This document shows positions 17,226-25,792 of a DNA stretch of 49,049 bases, one piece after another; the first letter of the stretch is position 1, and the number at the start of each line of letters is the position of its first letter. The notes beneath the pieces were generated by a model. The model was not told where the DNA came from and searched no databases. It saw only the letters and a program-made list of their open reading frames with translations. The translations under genes were made by a program, and so were the position numbers. The stretch covers positions 1-49,049 of the forward strand of contig LDXM01000022.1 of the NCBI GenBank assembly GCA_001443375.1, read 5' to 3'. This stretch comes from Chloroflexi bacterium CSP1-4 (GTDB taxonomy: Bacteria; Chloroflexota; Limnocylindria; Limnocylindrales; CSP1-4).

Positions 17226-18116
17226 TCACATGGTAGTCGAACGTCTCATGCCGGCCGCCACGCGCCCGAAGGGCACCGTGCCCACGGCCACGCCGACCAC
17301 CACGAGGCCGACGCCGAGGAGCTGGAGCGGCGAGGGCGTCTCGGCCACGATGATCATGGCCAGGAAGATCGAGGCGACCGGCTGGCTGAGCAGGAGCAGG
17401 GAGGTGGTCACGGCCGGCAGGCGCGGCAGCGCGATGGCGATGAGGAGGCCCCCGGCCGTCTGCGCGCTGAGGGCGAGGAGGACGAGCCAGCCGACCGACG
17501 ACCAGCCGGGGAACGGGCCGAGGTCGCCCACGACGAGCCCGCCCAGCGCCGAGAAGATCGCCGTGGCCACCGTCGCATCGAGGATGGGGCCGGCGACGTG
17601 GCGGCCATCCTGTCCCCGTCGCAGCACGAGCAGGTAGCCCGCGTACGAGGCGGCGGTGAGGAGCCCGAGGATGACGCCGAGCCCAGGATCCGAGCCGTAG
17701 GCACCCCTGCCGATGACGCCCGAGATGAGCACCACCCCGATGAGGGCGACCGGGACGGCCGTCACGAGGCGGTTGGCCGGCCGCTCCCCGAGGAGGAGCC
17801 ACCCGATGAAGCCGACGAAGATGACCTGGAGGTTGCCCATCACGGTCGCCAGGCCCGCGCCGAGGTAGACGATGGCGTGATGGAAGAAGGTCAGGTCGGC
17901 GGCGAAGAAGATGCCGGCCACGAATGCCAGGGCCCGCTGACGACGGGTACGTCCGCCCTGCCGGCGATCCTCCAGCCACGCGAGGAGCAGCAGTGGTGGC
18001 ACCGCGAAGGCGGCACGGTAGGTGGCGGCGGCGGAGGGGGAGACGGCGGCGAAGATGACGAGGATGCCCGAGAACGCGATGCACATCGCGCCGCCGAGCA
18101 CGGCCAGCGTGGGCAT
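17226..18116 (-). CDS. EamA/DMT-family transporter
   Basis: A 296-residue membrane protein with about ten hydrophobic helices in two EamA repeats. The first repeat has AATYRAAFAVPPLLLLAWL and the second the SLLLLSQPVASIFLAMIIVAE segment typical of helices eight and nine. The substrate is unknown. It lies between hisS (gap 44 nt) and aspS (gap 5 nt), and is probably cotranscribed with both. It is clearly distinct in sequence from the EamA gene at 1400-2413. A GGAGG lies about 33 nt before the ATG, too far for standard initiation, so the start is slightly uncertain. Confidence 0.88.
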   Translation of the reverse strand: MPTLAVLGGAMCIAFSGILVIFAAVSPSAAATYRAAFAVPPLLLLAWLEDRRQGGRTRRQRALAFVAGIFFAADLTFFHHAIVYLGAGLATVMGNLQVIFVGFIGWLLLGERPANRLVTAVPVALIGVVLISGVIGRGAYGSDPGLGVILGLLTAASYAGYLLVLRRGQDGRHVAGPILDATVATAIFSALGGLVVGDLGPFPGWSSVGWLVLLALSAQTAGGLLIAIALPRLPAVTTSLLLLSQPVASIFLAMIIVAETPSPLQLLGVGLVVVGVAVGTVPFGRVAAGMRRSTTM

Positions 18117-18160
18117 GGCCGGTGAGGCCGGCCTGGGCGGTGTCGCCTCCCCGGCCGCAC

Positions 18161-19465
18161 TCAGCGTGCGGCGTCCGTCCCGTGCCGGTGGCCGGCATGG
18201 GCGCGGGTCAGCTCGCGGGCGAGGTCGGGGAGGTTGACGAGGCGCTGGGTCCCTGCCGGCAGGTCGCGCACCTGGACCTGGCCGAGGTCCAGCTCGTCGC
18301 CCACGATGACCGCGAGGTGCGCCCCGTCGCGGGCCGCGCCCTCGAGCTGGCGTCCGAGCTTGCGCGTGGCCAGGTCGGCGCGCGCCACGAGCCCCGCCGC
18401 GCGCAGCTCCGTGGCGATGCGCAGGCGCGTGGCCGTATCGGCCGGGTCGGCGCCGACCACCACGACCGCCGGGTGCGCCGGCGCCGGGAGGGCTACTCCC
18501 GCGTCCGCCAGGGCAAGCACGACGCGATCGAGCCCGAGCGCGAACCCGATGCCCGGCGTGGGCTTGCCGCCCAGCAGCTCCACGAGCCCGTCGTACCGTC
18601 CGCCGCCGCCCAGCGCCGACTGCTGGCCCTCGGCGCCGGGGAGGTAGTACTCGAAGGCGGTGCGGGTGTAGTAGTCGAGGCCGCGCACGAGACCTCGCTC
18701 CCGACGGTGCGGCACGCCCAGCACCGTGAGGTGGGCCCGGACCGCCGCGAAGTGGTCCGCGCAGGCGGCGCAGAGGTGGTCGGCGATGTCCGGCGCGGTC
18801 GCGATCAGGTCGGCGATGTCGGGGTCCTTGGAGTCGAGCAGCCGCAGCGGGTTCGTGGCCAGGCGCTCGCGCTCGACGCCCGCGAGTCGATCCGCGTGGG
18901 GCGCGAAGTGGGCGCGCACGGCGTCATGGTAGGCCGGCCGGCAGGCCGGATCGCCGATCGAGTTGACGAGCACATCCACGTCGGGCAGGCCCGCCTCGCG
19001 GTAGAAGCGGTGCCCCAGCTCGATGATCTCGGCGTCCACGGCCGGGCCCGGGTCACCGATGGCCTCGATGTCCCACTGCCAGAACTGGCGGAAGCGGCCG
19101 GCCTGCGGGCGGTCGTAGCGGAACATCGGGCCGAGCAGGGAGACGCGCACCGGTTGCGGCCACGTCTGGAGGCCGTGCTGCACGTAGGCGCGCACGATGC
19201 CCGCCGTCGCCTCCGGTCGGAGCGCCCATCGTTCGGTGTCCTCTCCCCGGCTGGGGCTGACGCGGAACAGCTCTTTCTCGACGACGTCCGTGGAGGCGCC
19301 GATACCGCGTTCGAAGACGTCGCTCTGCTCGAAGAGCGGCGTCTCCATCGACGCGTAGCCGTACCGACGCGCGAGGTCGCGGGCGAGGGTCTCGAGGCGC
19401 TCCCACACTGGGCGTTCGTCCGGCAGCAGGTCGCGCGTGCCTCGCGGGGCGCGGTAGACGGGCAT
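18161..19465 (-). CDS. hisS: Histidyl-tRNA synthetase
   Basis: A 434-residue class II synthetase. Motif 1 begins near GTRDLLPDERPVWERLE. Motif 2 is MFRYDRPQAGRFRQFWQWD, where the usual FHQ is FWQ. The His-binding segment LVRGLDYYTRTAFEY and the GGGGRYDGLVELLGG loop are present, and the C-terminal anticodon-binding domain covers about 330-430. Trp-Gln-Trp-Asp after motif 2 differs from the textbook E. coli sequence but keeps the fold. It is divergent from a small plus-strand gene only 50 bp away, with a -10-like element 7 nt before its ATG. The EamA and aspS genes follow. Confidence 0.96.
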   Translation of the reverse strand: MPVYRAPRGTRDLLPDERPVWERLETLARDLARRYGYASMETPLFEQSDVFERGIGASTDVVEKELFRVSPSRGEDTERWALRPEATAGIVRAYVQHGLQTWPQPVRVSLLGPMFRYDRPQAGRFRQFWQWDIEAIGDPGPAVDAEIIELGHRFYREAGLPDVDVLVNSIGDPACRPAYHDAVRAHFAPHADRLAGVERERLATNPLRLLDSKDPDIADLIATAPDIADHLCAACADHFAAVRAHLTVLGVPHRRERGLVRGLDYYTRTAFEYYLPGAEGQQSALGGGGRYDGLVELLGGKPTPGIGFALGLDRVVLALADAGVALPAPAHPAVVVVGADPADTATRLRIATELRAAGLVARADLATRKLGRQLEGAARDGAHLAVIVGDELDLGQVQVRDLPAGTQRLVNLPDLARELTRAHAGHRHGTDAAR

Positions 19466-19472
19466 GCCGGGA

Positions 19473-19478
19473 AGTCTA
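19473..19478 (-). promoter_or_regulatory. Putative leaderless -10 element before hisS
   Basis: TAGACT on the minus strand, preceded by CGC, lies 7 nt before the ATG at 19465. There is no Shine-Dalgarno sequence. Confidence 0.55.
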
Positions 19479-19503
19479 GCGAGTGGCGAGGCCCGGGCGC
19501 GGC

Positions 19504-19509
19504 TACGAT
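19504..19509 (+). promoter_or_regulatory. Putative leaderless -10 element before the HExxH gene
   Basis: TACGAT, preceded by GGC, lies 6 nt before the GTG at 19516. Together with the hisS element it fills the 50-bp divergent gap. Confidence 0.5.
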
Positions 19510-19515
19510 CGCGCC

Positions 19516-19806
19516 GTGATCACCGCGCACCGCGTCCACGTCGTGCCCCGGCTGCGACGGATCGGCCGGGCCATGCTCATCCGCGACTGGCTGGCGATCA
19601 CGATCGGGCGCGACATCTGGACGTGGCGAGCCCTGAGCGACGCGGAGCTTGCCCACGAGCTCGAGCACGTGCGCCAGTGGCAGCGCTACGGCCCACTCTT
19701 CATCCCCCGTTACGCCAGGGCGTCCTGGCGCGCCGCTCGCGCCGGCGGGCATTGGTACCGCGACAACGCCTTCGAAGTGGCGGCGCGCGCCGCCGCCGGC
19801 GGCTAG
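19516..19806 (+). CDS. Small HExxH-motif protein, putative zinc-binding
   Basis: A 96-residue protein with a central LAHELEHVRQWQRYG, an HExxH arrangement as in zinc metallopeptidases and the small DUF4157-like domains. The rest is basic and Arg/Trp-rich (IRDWLAITIGRDIWTWR). No signal peptide or membrane helix is visible. A third zinc ligand cannot be assigned; a downstream Glu in NAFEVAARAAAGG is a candidate. The GTG at 19516 is chosen because TACGAT lies 6 nt upstream; an upstream GTG at 19483 would add 11 residues. It diverges from hisS, and its stop codon overlaps the relA stop on the opposite strand at CTAG 19803-19806. Function unknown. Confidence 0.72.
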   Translation: MITAHRVHVVPRLRRIGRAMLIRDWLAITIGRDIWTWRALSDAELAHELEHVRQWQRYGPLFIPRYARASWRAARAGGHWYRDNAFEVAARAAAGG

Positions 19807-22028
19807 GCGAAATCGCGCTGGACGGTGTAGACGTCCTTGAGGCCCTCGAGGCGGGAGAGCACCCGGGCCAGCTGCGTCACGGACGCCACCTGGAGCGTGG
19901 CCACCACGGTCGCGGTGTGGTCGGCGTTCGTGGTCACGTTGGCGGCGAGGATGTTCACCTTGTTCTCGGCCACGACGTTCGAGATGTCGGACAGAAGGCC
20001 GGTCCGGTCGAAGGCCTCGATGCGGATGGCGATGGGATAGGTCTGCTGGAGTTGATCCTCCCAGTCGACCTCGATGAGCCGGTTCACATCGCGCTCGTTG
20101 AGGACGGTGGGGCAGGAGCGCAGGTGGACGGTGATGCCCTTGCCACGGGTGATGAATCCGGAGATGGGGTCGCCGGGGATGGGGTGGCAGCATTTCCCGA
20201 AGCGCACGAGGAGGTCGCCGACGCCCTTCACGCGCACGCCGCCGGCACGTGACGGGGCGGGCGGCGCGACCTGCGGCAGGACCGCCTGGTTGGCGTCGTC
20301 GACGACGCCCAGGCGCAGCACCACCTGCTGGGCGCCGACGGCGCCGTAGCCGATGGCGGCGTAGAAGTCGTCCACCGAGCCGTACTTGTAGGCCTCGGCC
20401 ATCTCGGCCACCTTGTCCGAGCCGAGCCGTTCGAGCGAGGTGCGGGCGAGGCGGCGCAGTTCGCGCTCCAGCGCCTCGCGCCCGTGGACGATGTTCTCGT
20501 CCCGCTCCTGGCGTTTGAACCATTGCCGGATCTTCTCGCGCGCATGGCTCGTGCGGACGATCTTCATCCAGTCGCGCGAGGGGCCGTGGGCCCCCTTGGT
20601 GGTGACGATCTCGACGATGTCGCCGGTCTTGAGCCGGTAGTCGAGCGGCACGAGCCGGTTGTTCACCTTGGCGCCGATGGTCCGATGGCCGACGTCGGTG
20701 TGGATGCGGTAGGCGAAGTCGAGCGGCGTGGCGCCGGCCGGCAGGTCCTTCACGTCGCCCTTGGGCGTGAACACGAAGACCTGGTCCTGGAAGACGTCGA
20801 GCTTGAGGCCTTCGACGAACTCGGTCGCGTCGCTGACCTCGCGCTGCCAGTCCATGAGCTGGCGCACCCAGGCCAGCTTCGCGTCATAGTCGCGGTCCTT
20901 GGACGAGCCGCCGCCCTCCTTGTAGCGCCAGTGGGCGGCGATGCCGACCTCGGCCACGCGGTGCATGGCCTCCGTCCGGATCTGCACCTCGAGCGGCCGG
21001 CCGTCGAGGGCGATGACCGCCGTGTGCAGGCTCTGGTAGAGGTTGCCCTTGGGCATCGCGATGTAGTCGTCGAACTGGCCCGGGATGGGGTGCCAGAGCG
21101 AGTGGACGACGCCCAGCGCGGCGTAGCAGTCCTTCAGCTCGTCGACCAGGACGCGCACGGCGTAGACGTCGTAGATCTCGCCCAGGTCGGCGCTCTTGCG
21201 CTGCATCTTCCGCCAGATGCTGTGGATGTGCTTGGGTCGCCCGGAGAGCTCGGCGGTCACGCCGGCGGCGGCGAGGGCATCGCGGAGCACCGTCATGGCC
21301 CGCTCGATGTAGGCCTCGCGCGACTTGCGCCGGGTCTCGAGCTGGGCCGCCAGAAGCCGGAACTCCTCCGGCTCGAGCTCCTTGAAGGCGAGGTCCTCGA
21401 GCTCCCACTTGATCTGCCAGATGCCCAGGCGCTCGGCCAGCGGGGCGTAGATCTCGGAGGTCTGGCGCGCGATGCGCAGGCGCTTCTCGGCCGGCAGGGC
21501 GCTCAAGGTGCGCATGTTGTGCAGCCGATCGGCGAGCTTGATGAGGACGACCCGGACGTCCTCCGCCATGGCCAGGAACATCTTGCGGATGTTCTCGGCC
21601 TGCTGCTCCTCGTGGGAGTGCGTGGAGAGCCGAGACAGCTTGGTGACCCCGTCCACCAGCTTGGCCACGTCCGCTCCGAAGCGCTCCTCGATATCGGCCA
21701 GGGCGTAGTCGGTGTCCTCGGGAACGTCGTGGAGGAGCGCCGCCTGGACCGCTACCGGGTCGATGCCGAGGTCGGCGAGGATCTGTGCCGAGGCGATGGG
21801 ATGCGTGATGAACGGTTCGCCCGAAGCCCGCTTCTGGCCGGCGTGCGCCTCGGCGGCGAAGCGGTAGGCGCCCTCGACGGCCTCGAGGTCGGCCTGCGGA
21901 TAGTGCTCGCGCAGCGTCTTCACGAGCGTCCGCGCCTGGGCGTCGACCACGCGCGGCGTCACCTCGACGGCGGCCGTCGGGCGACGGCTACCGCGACCGG
22001 TGGCGGGACTGGCGGGCTCGGTCGTCAT
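19803..22028 (-). CDS. relA: Bifunctional (p)ppGpp synthetase/hydrolase, RelA/SpoT family
   Basis: A 741-residue long-form Rel enzyme controlling the stringent response. The HD hydrolase domain (about 50-200) has HPIASAQILADLGID and LLHDVPEDTDY with the HD and ED metal and catalytic residues. The synthetase domain (about 230-350) has DIYDVYAVRVLVD-like sequence, DDYIAMPKGNLYQSLHTAVI and EVGIAAHWRYKEGG. A TGS domain starts at DVFVFTPKGDVKDLPAGA-like sequence, and a C-terminal ACT domain contains RTGLLSDISNVVAENKVNI. All parts look intact, so both activities are expected. The ATG at 22028 is chosen over a longer frame that would lie in the femAB gene; TACACT is 9 nt upstream. Confidence 0.96.
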   Translation of the reverse strand: MTTEPASPATGRGSRRPTAAVEVTPRVVDAQARTLVKTLREHYPQADLEAVEGAYRFAAEAHAGQKRASGEPFITHPIASAQILADLGIDPVAVQAALLHDVPEDTDYALADIEERFGADVAKLVDGVTKLSRLSTHSHEEQQAENIRKMFLAMAEDVRVVLIKLADRLHNMRTLSALPAEKRLRIARQTSEIYAPLAERLGIWQIKWELEDLAFKELEPEEFRLLAAQLETRRKSREAYIERAMTVLRDALAAAGVTAELSGRPKHIHSIWRKMQRKSADLGEIYDVYAVRVLVDELKDCYAALGVVHSLWHPIPGQFDDYIAMPKGNLYQSLHTAVIALDGRPLEVQIRTEAMHRVAEVGIAAHWRYKEGGGSSKDRDYDAKLAWVRQLMDWQREVSDATEFVEGLKLDVFQDQVFVFTPKGDVKDLPAGATPLDFAYRIHTDVGHRTIGAKVNNRLVPLDYRLKTGDIVEIVTTKGAHGPSRDWMKIVRTSHAREKIRQWFKRQERDENIVHGREALERELRRLARTSLERLGSDKVAEMAEAYKYGSVDDFYAAIGYGAVGAQQVVLRLGVVDDANQAVLPQVAPPAPSRAGGVRVKGVGDLLVRFGKCCHPIPGDPISGFITRGKGITVHLRSCPTVLNERDVNRLIEVDWEDQLQQTYPIAIRIEAFDRTGLLSDISNVVAENKVNILAANVTTNADHTATVVATLQVASVTQLARVLSRLEGLKDVYTVQRDFA

Positions 22029-22037
22029 GGGCGTCCC

Positions 22038-22043
22038 AGTGTA
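22038..22043 (-). promoter_or_regulatory. Putative near-leaderless -10 element before relA
   Basis: TACACT on the minus strand, preceded by CGC, lies 9 nt before the ATG at 22028. The predicted 5' end would be at or within a few bases of the start codon. Confidence 0.5.
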
Positions 22044-22083
22044 GCGCGCCCTCCCGGACCGCCCGAGCATGAGTGCGGGCGGG

Positions 22084-23181
22084 TCAGCCGCCGCGCAGCC
22101 GCTCGCGCAGGTCGCGCAGGAGGTACCAGCCGGGAGCCACGACCAGGTCGAAGGTGCCGGGATGCCGCAGCGGGGCACCGCCGAACTTGCGCTTGAAACG
22201 GCTGTAGCCGGCCGCGCCCGGGTCGGAGGCCTCATCCGCGGCGTCCACGACACCCCACATGTCGAGCGTCCGGCAGCCGTCTGTCGCCAGTGCCTCGATG
22301 GCCGCGGCGAGCGCCGCGTAGGAGCCACGGGCGCCGCCCAGCGACGTGTCCCGGAGCGAGCCGCCCCAGAGGTAGAAGCCCCGATCGCCGACACGCAGGA
22401 GGCCCATCGCCGCGATCGGCCGACCATCGAGCACCGCCTGCACCGCGTACCAGCCGCCGGAGGGGGCGAAGCTCCGTGCGGCGTCGGCCAGGAACGCGGC
22501 CGGGCGGCCCCGGAAGGCCGCGCGCTGGGCGGTCTGCGCGTGCAGCTCCGTCAGCACGGCCAGCGCGGCGGGGTCGCCGGCGCGATCGACGAGAGTCGTG
22601 ACCCCCTCCTTCGCCGCCCGCCGGACGCCGTTGCGCGCGTCGGACTCCCAGCGCGCCCACATGGCCTCCGTGCCCCCGGTCAGGTCGACGATGCGCGTCG
22701 TGCGCGCCTGGAGATCATGGCGCGCCGGGCGTAGGCCGGACCGGCGCAGCGCCGCGCGCAGCGCGTCGTCGTCGCCGGGGCGGGCGCTCCGCGGATCGAG
22801 TTTCACGACGATCGCGCGCTCGTCCCGCCCGGCCTGCCGCAGACCGTCGAGGAGCGCCGTGAGGATCGCCTCGGCGTCGGGCGCCTCGCGCTCCCAGAGC
22901 GGCCCGTGCGGCACGTAGGCGACCGATCGGCCGGCCCCCGTCGCACGCACGAGCGCCTGGGCGAGGCCGGCCGGCCGGCCGTCGGGGCGGACGGCCACCA
23001 CCCGGTGCGGTCGCTCACCGGACCCGGCGGTCAGTTCTCCCCAGGCCCATGCCTGCAGGGGATCACCCTCCGGCCGGGACGCGACGAAGGCGTCCCAGGC
23101 CGGCCGGTCGGCGTCGGTCGCGCCGCGAACGATGACGCGCGGCGCCGAGACCGCCGGCCGCACGACGCCGTCGGCGCTCAC
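22084..23181 (-). CDS. FemAB-type peptidoglycan bridge aminoacyltransferase (copy downstream of murE)
   Basis: A 365-residue protein of the FemX/FemAB group with two GNAT-like folds. Landmarks are LQAWAWGELTAGSGERPHRV at the N-terminus, SVAYVPHGPLWER, the central SDARNGVRRAAKEGV (substrate-positioning basic helix), FYLWGGSLRDTS and the near C-terminal GYSRFKRKFGG. Such enzymes add amino acids from aminoacyl-tRNA to the third residue of the lipid II stem peptide. The start GTG overlaps the murE stop (GTGA). A second family member lies just upstream of murE, so the two could add successive residues of one bridge. Confidence 0.9.
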   Translation of the reverse strand: MSADGVVRPAVSAPRVIVRGATDADRPAWDAFVASRPEGDPLQAWAWGELTAGSGERPHRVVAVRPDGRPAGLAQALVRATGAGRSVAYVPHGPLWEREAPDAEAILTALLDGLRQAGRDERAIVVKLDPRSARPGDDDALRAALRRSGLRPARHDLQARTTRIVDLTGGTEAMWARWESDARNGVRRAAKEGVTTLVDRAGDPAALAVLTELHAQTAQRAAFRGRPAAFLADAARSFAPSGGWYAVQAVLDGRPIAAMGLLRVGDRGFYLWGGSLRDTSLGGARGSYAALAAAIEALATDGCRTLDMWGVVDAADEASDPGAAGYSRFKRKFGGAPLRHPGTFDLVVAPGWYLLRDLRERLRGG

Positions 23182-24740
23182 GGCGTCCCGAAGCCGAGCG
23201 CGGCCAGGGCCCGCCGGGCCGCCGCGCCGTCGTCCCAGGGGACGGCGCCGCCGGCCAGCTCGATGGTCTTCTCGTGGCCCTTGCCGGCCAGCAGCACCAC
23301 GTCGCCGGGGCGCGCCCGCTGGCAGGCCTCCCGGATCGCGGCCTCGCGGTCGGCGATCAGCAGCAGGTCGTGACCGCGCCGGCGGCCGGCCCGCTCGGCG
23401 CCCGCGGCGATCTCCTCGAGGATGCGCTCGCGATCCTCGCCCCGCGGATCCTCGTCGGTCAGCACCACCAGCCGGCAGCGCTCGCCGGCCACGGCGCCCA
23501 TCAGCGGCCGCTTCAGCGTGTCGCGCTCGCCGGCCGAGCCGAAGACGGCGACGAGCCCTCCGCCGGTCGCCGCGGCCACTGGCGCCAGCCCGTCCAGCAC
23601 GACCCGCAGCGCCTCGGGCGTATGGGCGTAATCGACGATCACGGCGAACGGCTGGCCGGCGTCGATCCGCTCCATCCGGCCGGGCACGGCGGGCATCGCC
23701 GCCAGTCCCTCCCGGACGGCCGCCCCGTCGAGCTCCAGCGCCTCGCCCACGGCCAGTGCCGCCAGCGCGTTGTGGGCGTTGAAGCGGCCGGCCGACCGGA
23801 GCGCAACGTCGCCCTCCCAGCGTGCCGTGCGGACACCGAGCCGCAGGCGATGCCGGTCCTCATCGAGCGCGGTGAGGCGCGTGTCGGCCGCCGCGGCGGT
23901 GCCGTAGGTCAGCGTCCGGGCGCCGGCGGCCCGAGCCGCGGCGAGGAACCCCTGCGCGGCAGGGTCGTCGGCGTTGACGATCGCCGTCTTGCCGAAGCCC
24001 TTCTCCGGGTTGGCCGCGCCGACCGCCAGGGCCTCGAAGAGCCGGCGCTTGGCGGCCACGTACGCCTCGCGCGTGTGGTGGAACTCGAGGTGCTCCTGCG
24101 TCACGTTCGTGAGGACCGCCACATCCCAGGCGACCTCGCCGACGCGCTCCTGGGCCAGGCCGTGGGAGCTGGCCTCCACGACGGCCCAGCGGTCGGCGGC
24201 GCCGACCATCGCCGCGAGGAGTGCCTGCAACTCGGGCGCCTCGGGCGTCGTGGTGCGGCCGGGGTTCCCCAGCGAGCGCCCGCCGACGACCACGTCCACC
24301 GTGCCCAGAAGCCCGGTCGGGCGACCCGCCGCCTCGAGCACTGCACGGACCATGTGCGTGGTGGTCGTCTTGCCGTCGGTGCCGGTGACGCCGACGATCC
24401 CCAACGTGCGAGTCGGGAACCCGTGTCGCCAGGCGGCCGCGATCGCCAGCGCAGGGCGCGAGGCGGCCACGAGCAGCTGGGGCACCGGCAGGCCGGCCGT
24501 CGGCCGCTCGGCCAGCACTGCGACCGCGCCGGCGGCCACGGCGGCGGACACGAAGGCGTGGCCGTCCAGGCGCTCCCCGGGGACGGCAGCGAACAGCGCG
24601 CCGGGGGCGACGCGGCGCGAATCGAGGACGACCTCGGTCACCACCACCGATCCCGCCGCGGCTGCCACGCCGGGCACGATCCCGCGAAGGAGGCCGCGCG
24701 CCTCGAGCAGCGCGATCAGCTCAGCGAGGGGCGCGCTCAC
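23178..24740 (-). CDS. murE: UDP-MurNAc-tripeptide synthetase, MurE family
   Basis: A 520-residue Mur ligase. It has an N-terminal UDP-binding domain (about 1-100), P-loop GVTGTDGKTTTT near 117, the TTPEAPELQ segment, NVTQEHLEFHHTREAYVAAK with the carbamylated Lys, and the C-terminal domain near 350-500. It adds the third stem-peptide residue, usually meso-diaminopimelate, Lys or ornithine. The specificity motif reads DEDPRGED rather than the DNPR typical of Dap-adding enzymes, so the amino acid added is uncertain. GTG 24740 overlaps the upstream femAB stop; a longer frame to 25163 is a shadow. Flanking by two FemAB-like genes suggests a bridged peptidoglycan. Confidence 0.95.
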   Translation of the reverse strand: MSAPLAELIALLEARGLLRGIVPGVAAAAGSVVVTEVVLDSRRVAPGALFAAVPGERLDGHAFVSAAVAAGAVAVLAERPTAGLPVPQLLVAASRPALAIAAAWRHGFPTRTLGIVGVTGTDGKTTTTHMVRAVLEAAGRPTGLLGTVDVVVGGRSLGNPGRTTTPEAPELQALLAAMVGAADRWAVVEASSHGLAQERVGEVAWDVAVLTNVTQEHLEFHHTREAYVAAKRRLFEALAVGAANPEKGFGKTAIVNADDPAAQGFLAAARAAGARTLTYGTAAAADTRLTALDEDRHRLRLGVRTARWEGDVALRSAGRFNAHNALAALAVGEALELDGAAVREGLAAMPAVPGRMERIDAGQPFAVIVDYAHTPEALRVVLDGLAPVAAATGGGLVAVFGSAGERDTLKRPLMGAVAGERCRLVVLTDEDPRGEDRERILEEIAAGAERAGRRRGHDLLLIADREAAIREACQRARPGDVVLLAGKGHEKTIELAGGAVPWDDGAAARRALAALGFGTP

Positions 24741-25792
24741 CGCACCGGCAGCCCGCGGGCGCGCCGGCGCAGGCGGCGCAGGGCCAGGCCGACCCGGTAG
24801 ACGCCGGGCCGCAGGACGATCTCGTGCGCCCCCGCCGACTCGACCCAGCGGGCGCCGAAGCCGAGCTTGTGCTCCAGCATGCCCCAGGCGGGCTCGCCGG
24901 GCTGGGGCCGGCGCCGGGCGCCCGGCACGTCCACGCCCCCCAGGTCGATGAACCGGGCGCCGGCGGCCAGGGCGCCGCGGATGGCCGCCCAGCGCAGGAG
25001 ATGCATCGAGCCGGGGTGGTCGCGCCGGAGCGTCGCGTCGTCGGCCGAGAAGGCCGTCGCCCAGTGGCCGCCCTGGAGGTAGACGAGCAGGCCGCCGAGG
25101 AGACGCCCCTCGTGCTCCGCGACGAGGAAGCGCGCGCGCCCCGCCCCCAGGACCCGCTGCCACCAGTCCACGAAGCCCCGGTCCGAGCCGAAACCGAAGC
25201 CCTTGCGCCGCGCCGTGGCGTCCATCTGCGCCCCGAATGCGGCCAGGCGCCCCCCGGCCGCGTCCTCCCGCACGATCGTCCCGCCCGACTCGGCGGCGTG
25301 GATGCGCTGGCGCGCCGACTTCGACATCGCCGCCAGGAGCCCGGCCTCGTCCGTCCCGGGCGGCAGGTCGAGCACGAGGCGGTGGCGCGACGGCTGGATC
25401 TCCTCGGTCGCGCGGAAACCGGCCGCGGCCATGGCCGCCTCGTAGACAGGGTCCGCGTCGAGTTCCGGGTCCACGGCGAGGATGATCGGGCCCTCGGCCC
25501 GCAGACGCTGCGCCAGCGCAGCCGCGCGGGCGGCCACCAGGGTGGGCGGATCCCCCGCGGCGATCGGCCCGCGCGGGCAGTAGGCGAGGAAACCGGGGAG
25601 CGGCGGCCTCGCTCGGGTCAGGACGAGCGCCGCGCGCCGGTCATCGAACAGCGCGAAGCGTGGGCGCCAGCCCTGGCGTTGGCGATGCGCGGCCCAGGCG
25701 GTGCCCTGCAGGACGTGGCCGCCCGGCGGGTCGACGGTGAGGGCATCCCATCCCGCCGGCGGCGCGTCGAGCATCTCCCGGATCGCGGTCAC
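24737..25792 (-). CDS. FemAB-type peptidoglycan bridge aminoacyltransferase (copy upstream of murE)
   Basis: A 351-residue protein. VLQGTAWAAHRQRQGWRP, GFLAYCPRGPIAAGDPP, the basic helix SKSARQRIHAAESGG, ATAFSADDATLRRDHPG and the C-terminal EPAWGMLEHKLGFGARWVE block are in the order seen in FemX/FmhB-type enzymes. The downstream copy shares the fold but has little visible sequence identity, so the pair is unlikely to be a recent duplication and may use different aminoacyl-tRNAs or stem positions. GTGA overlaps join it to murJ upstream and murE downstream. Confidence 0.9.
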   Translation of the reverse strand: MTAIREMLDAPPAGWDALTVDPPGGHVLQGTAWAAHRQRQGWRPRFALFDDRRAALVLTRARPPLPGFLAYCPRGPIAAGDPPTLVAARAAALAQRLRAEGPIILAVDPELDADPVYEAAMAAAGFRATEEIQPSRHRLVLDLPPGTDEAGLLAAMSKSARQRIHAAESGGTIVREDAAGGRLAAFGAQMDATARRKGFGFGSDRGFVDWWQRVLGAGRARFLVAEHEGRLLGGLLVYLQGGHWATAFSADDATLRRDHPGSMHLLRWAAIRGALAAGARFIDLGGVDVPGARRRPQPGEPAWGMLEHKLGFGARWVESAGAHEIVLRPGVYRVGLALRRLRRRARGLPVR

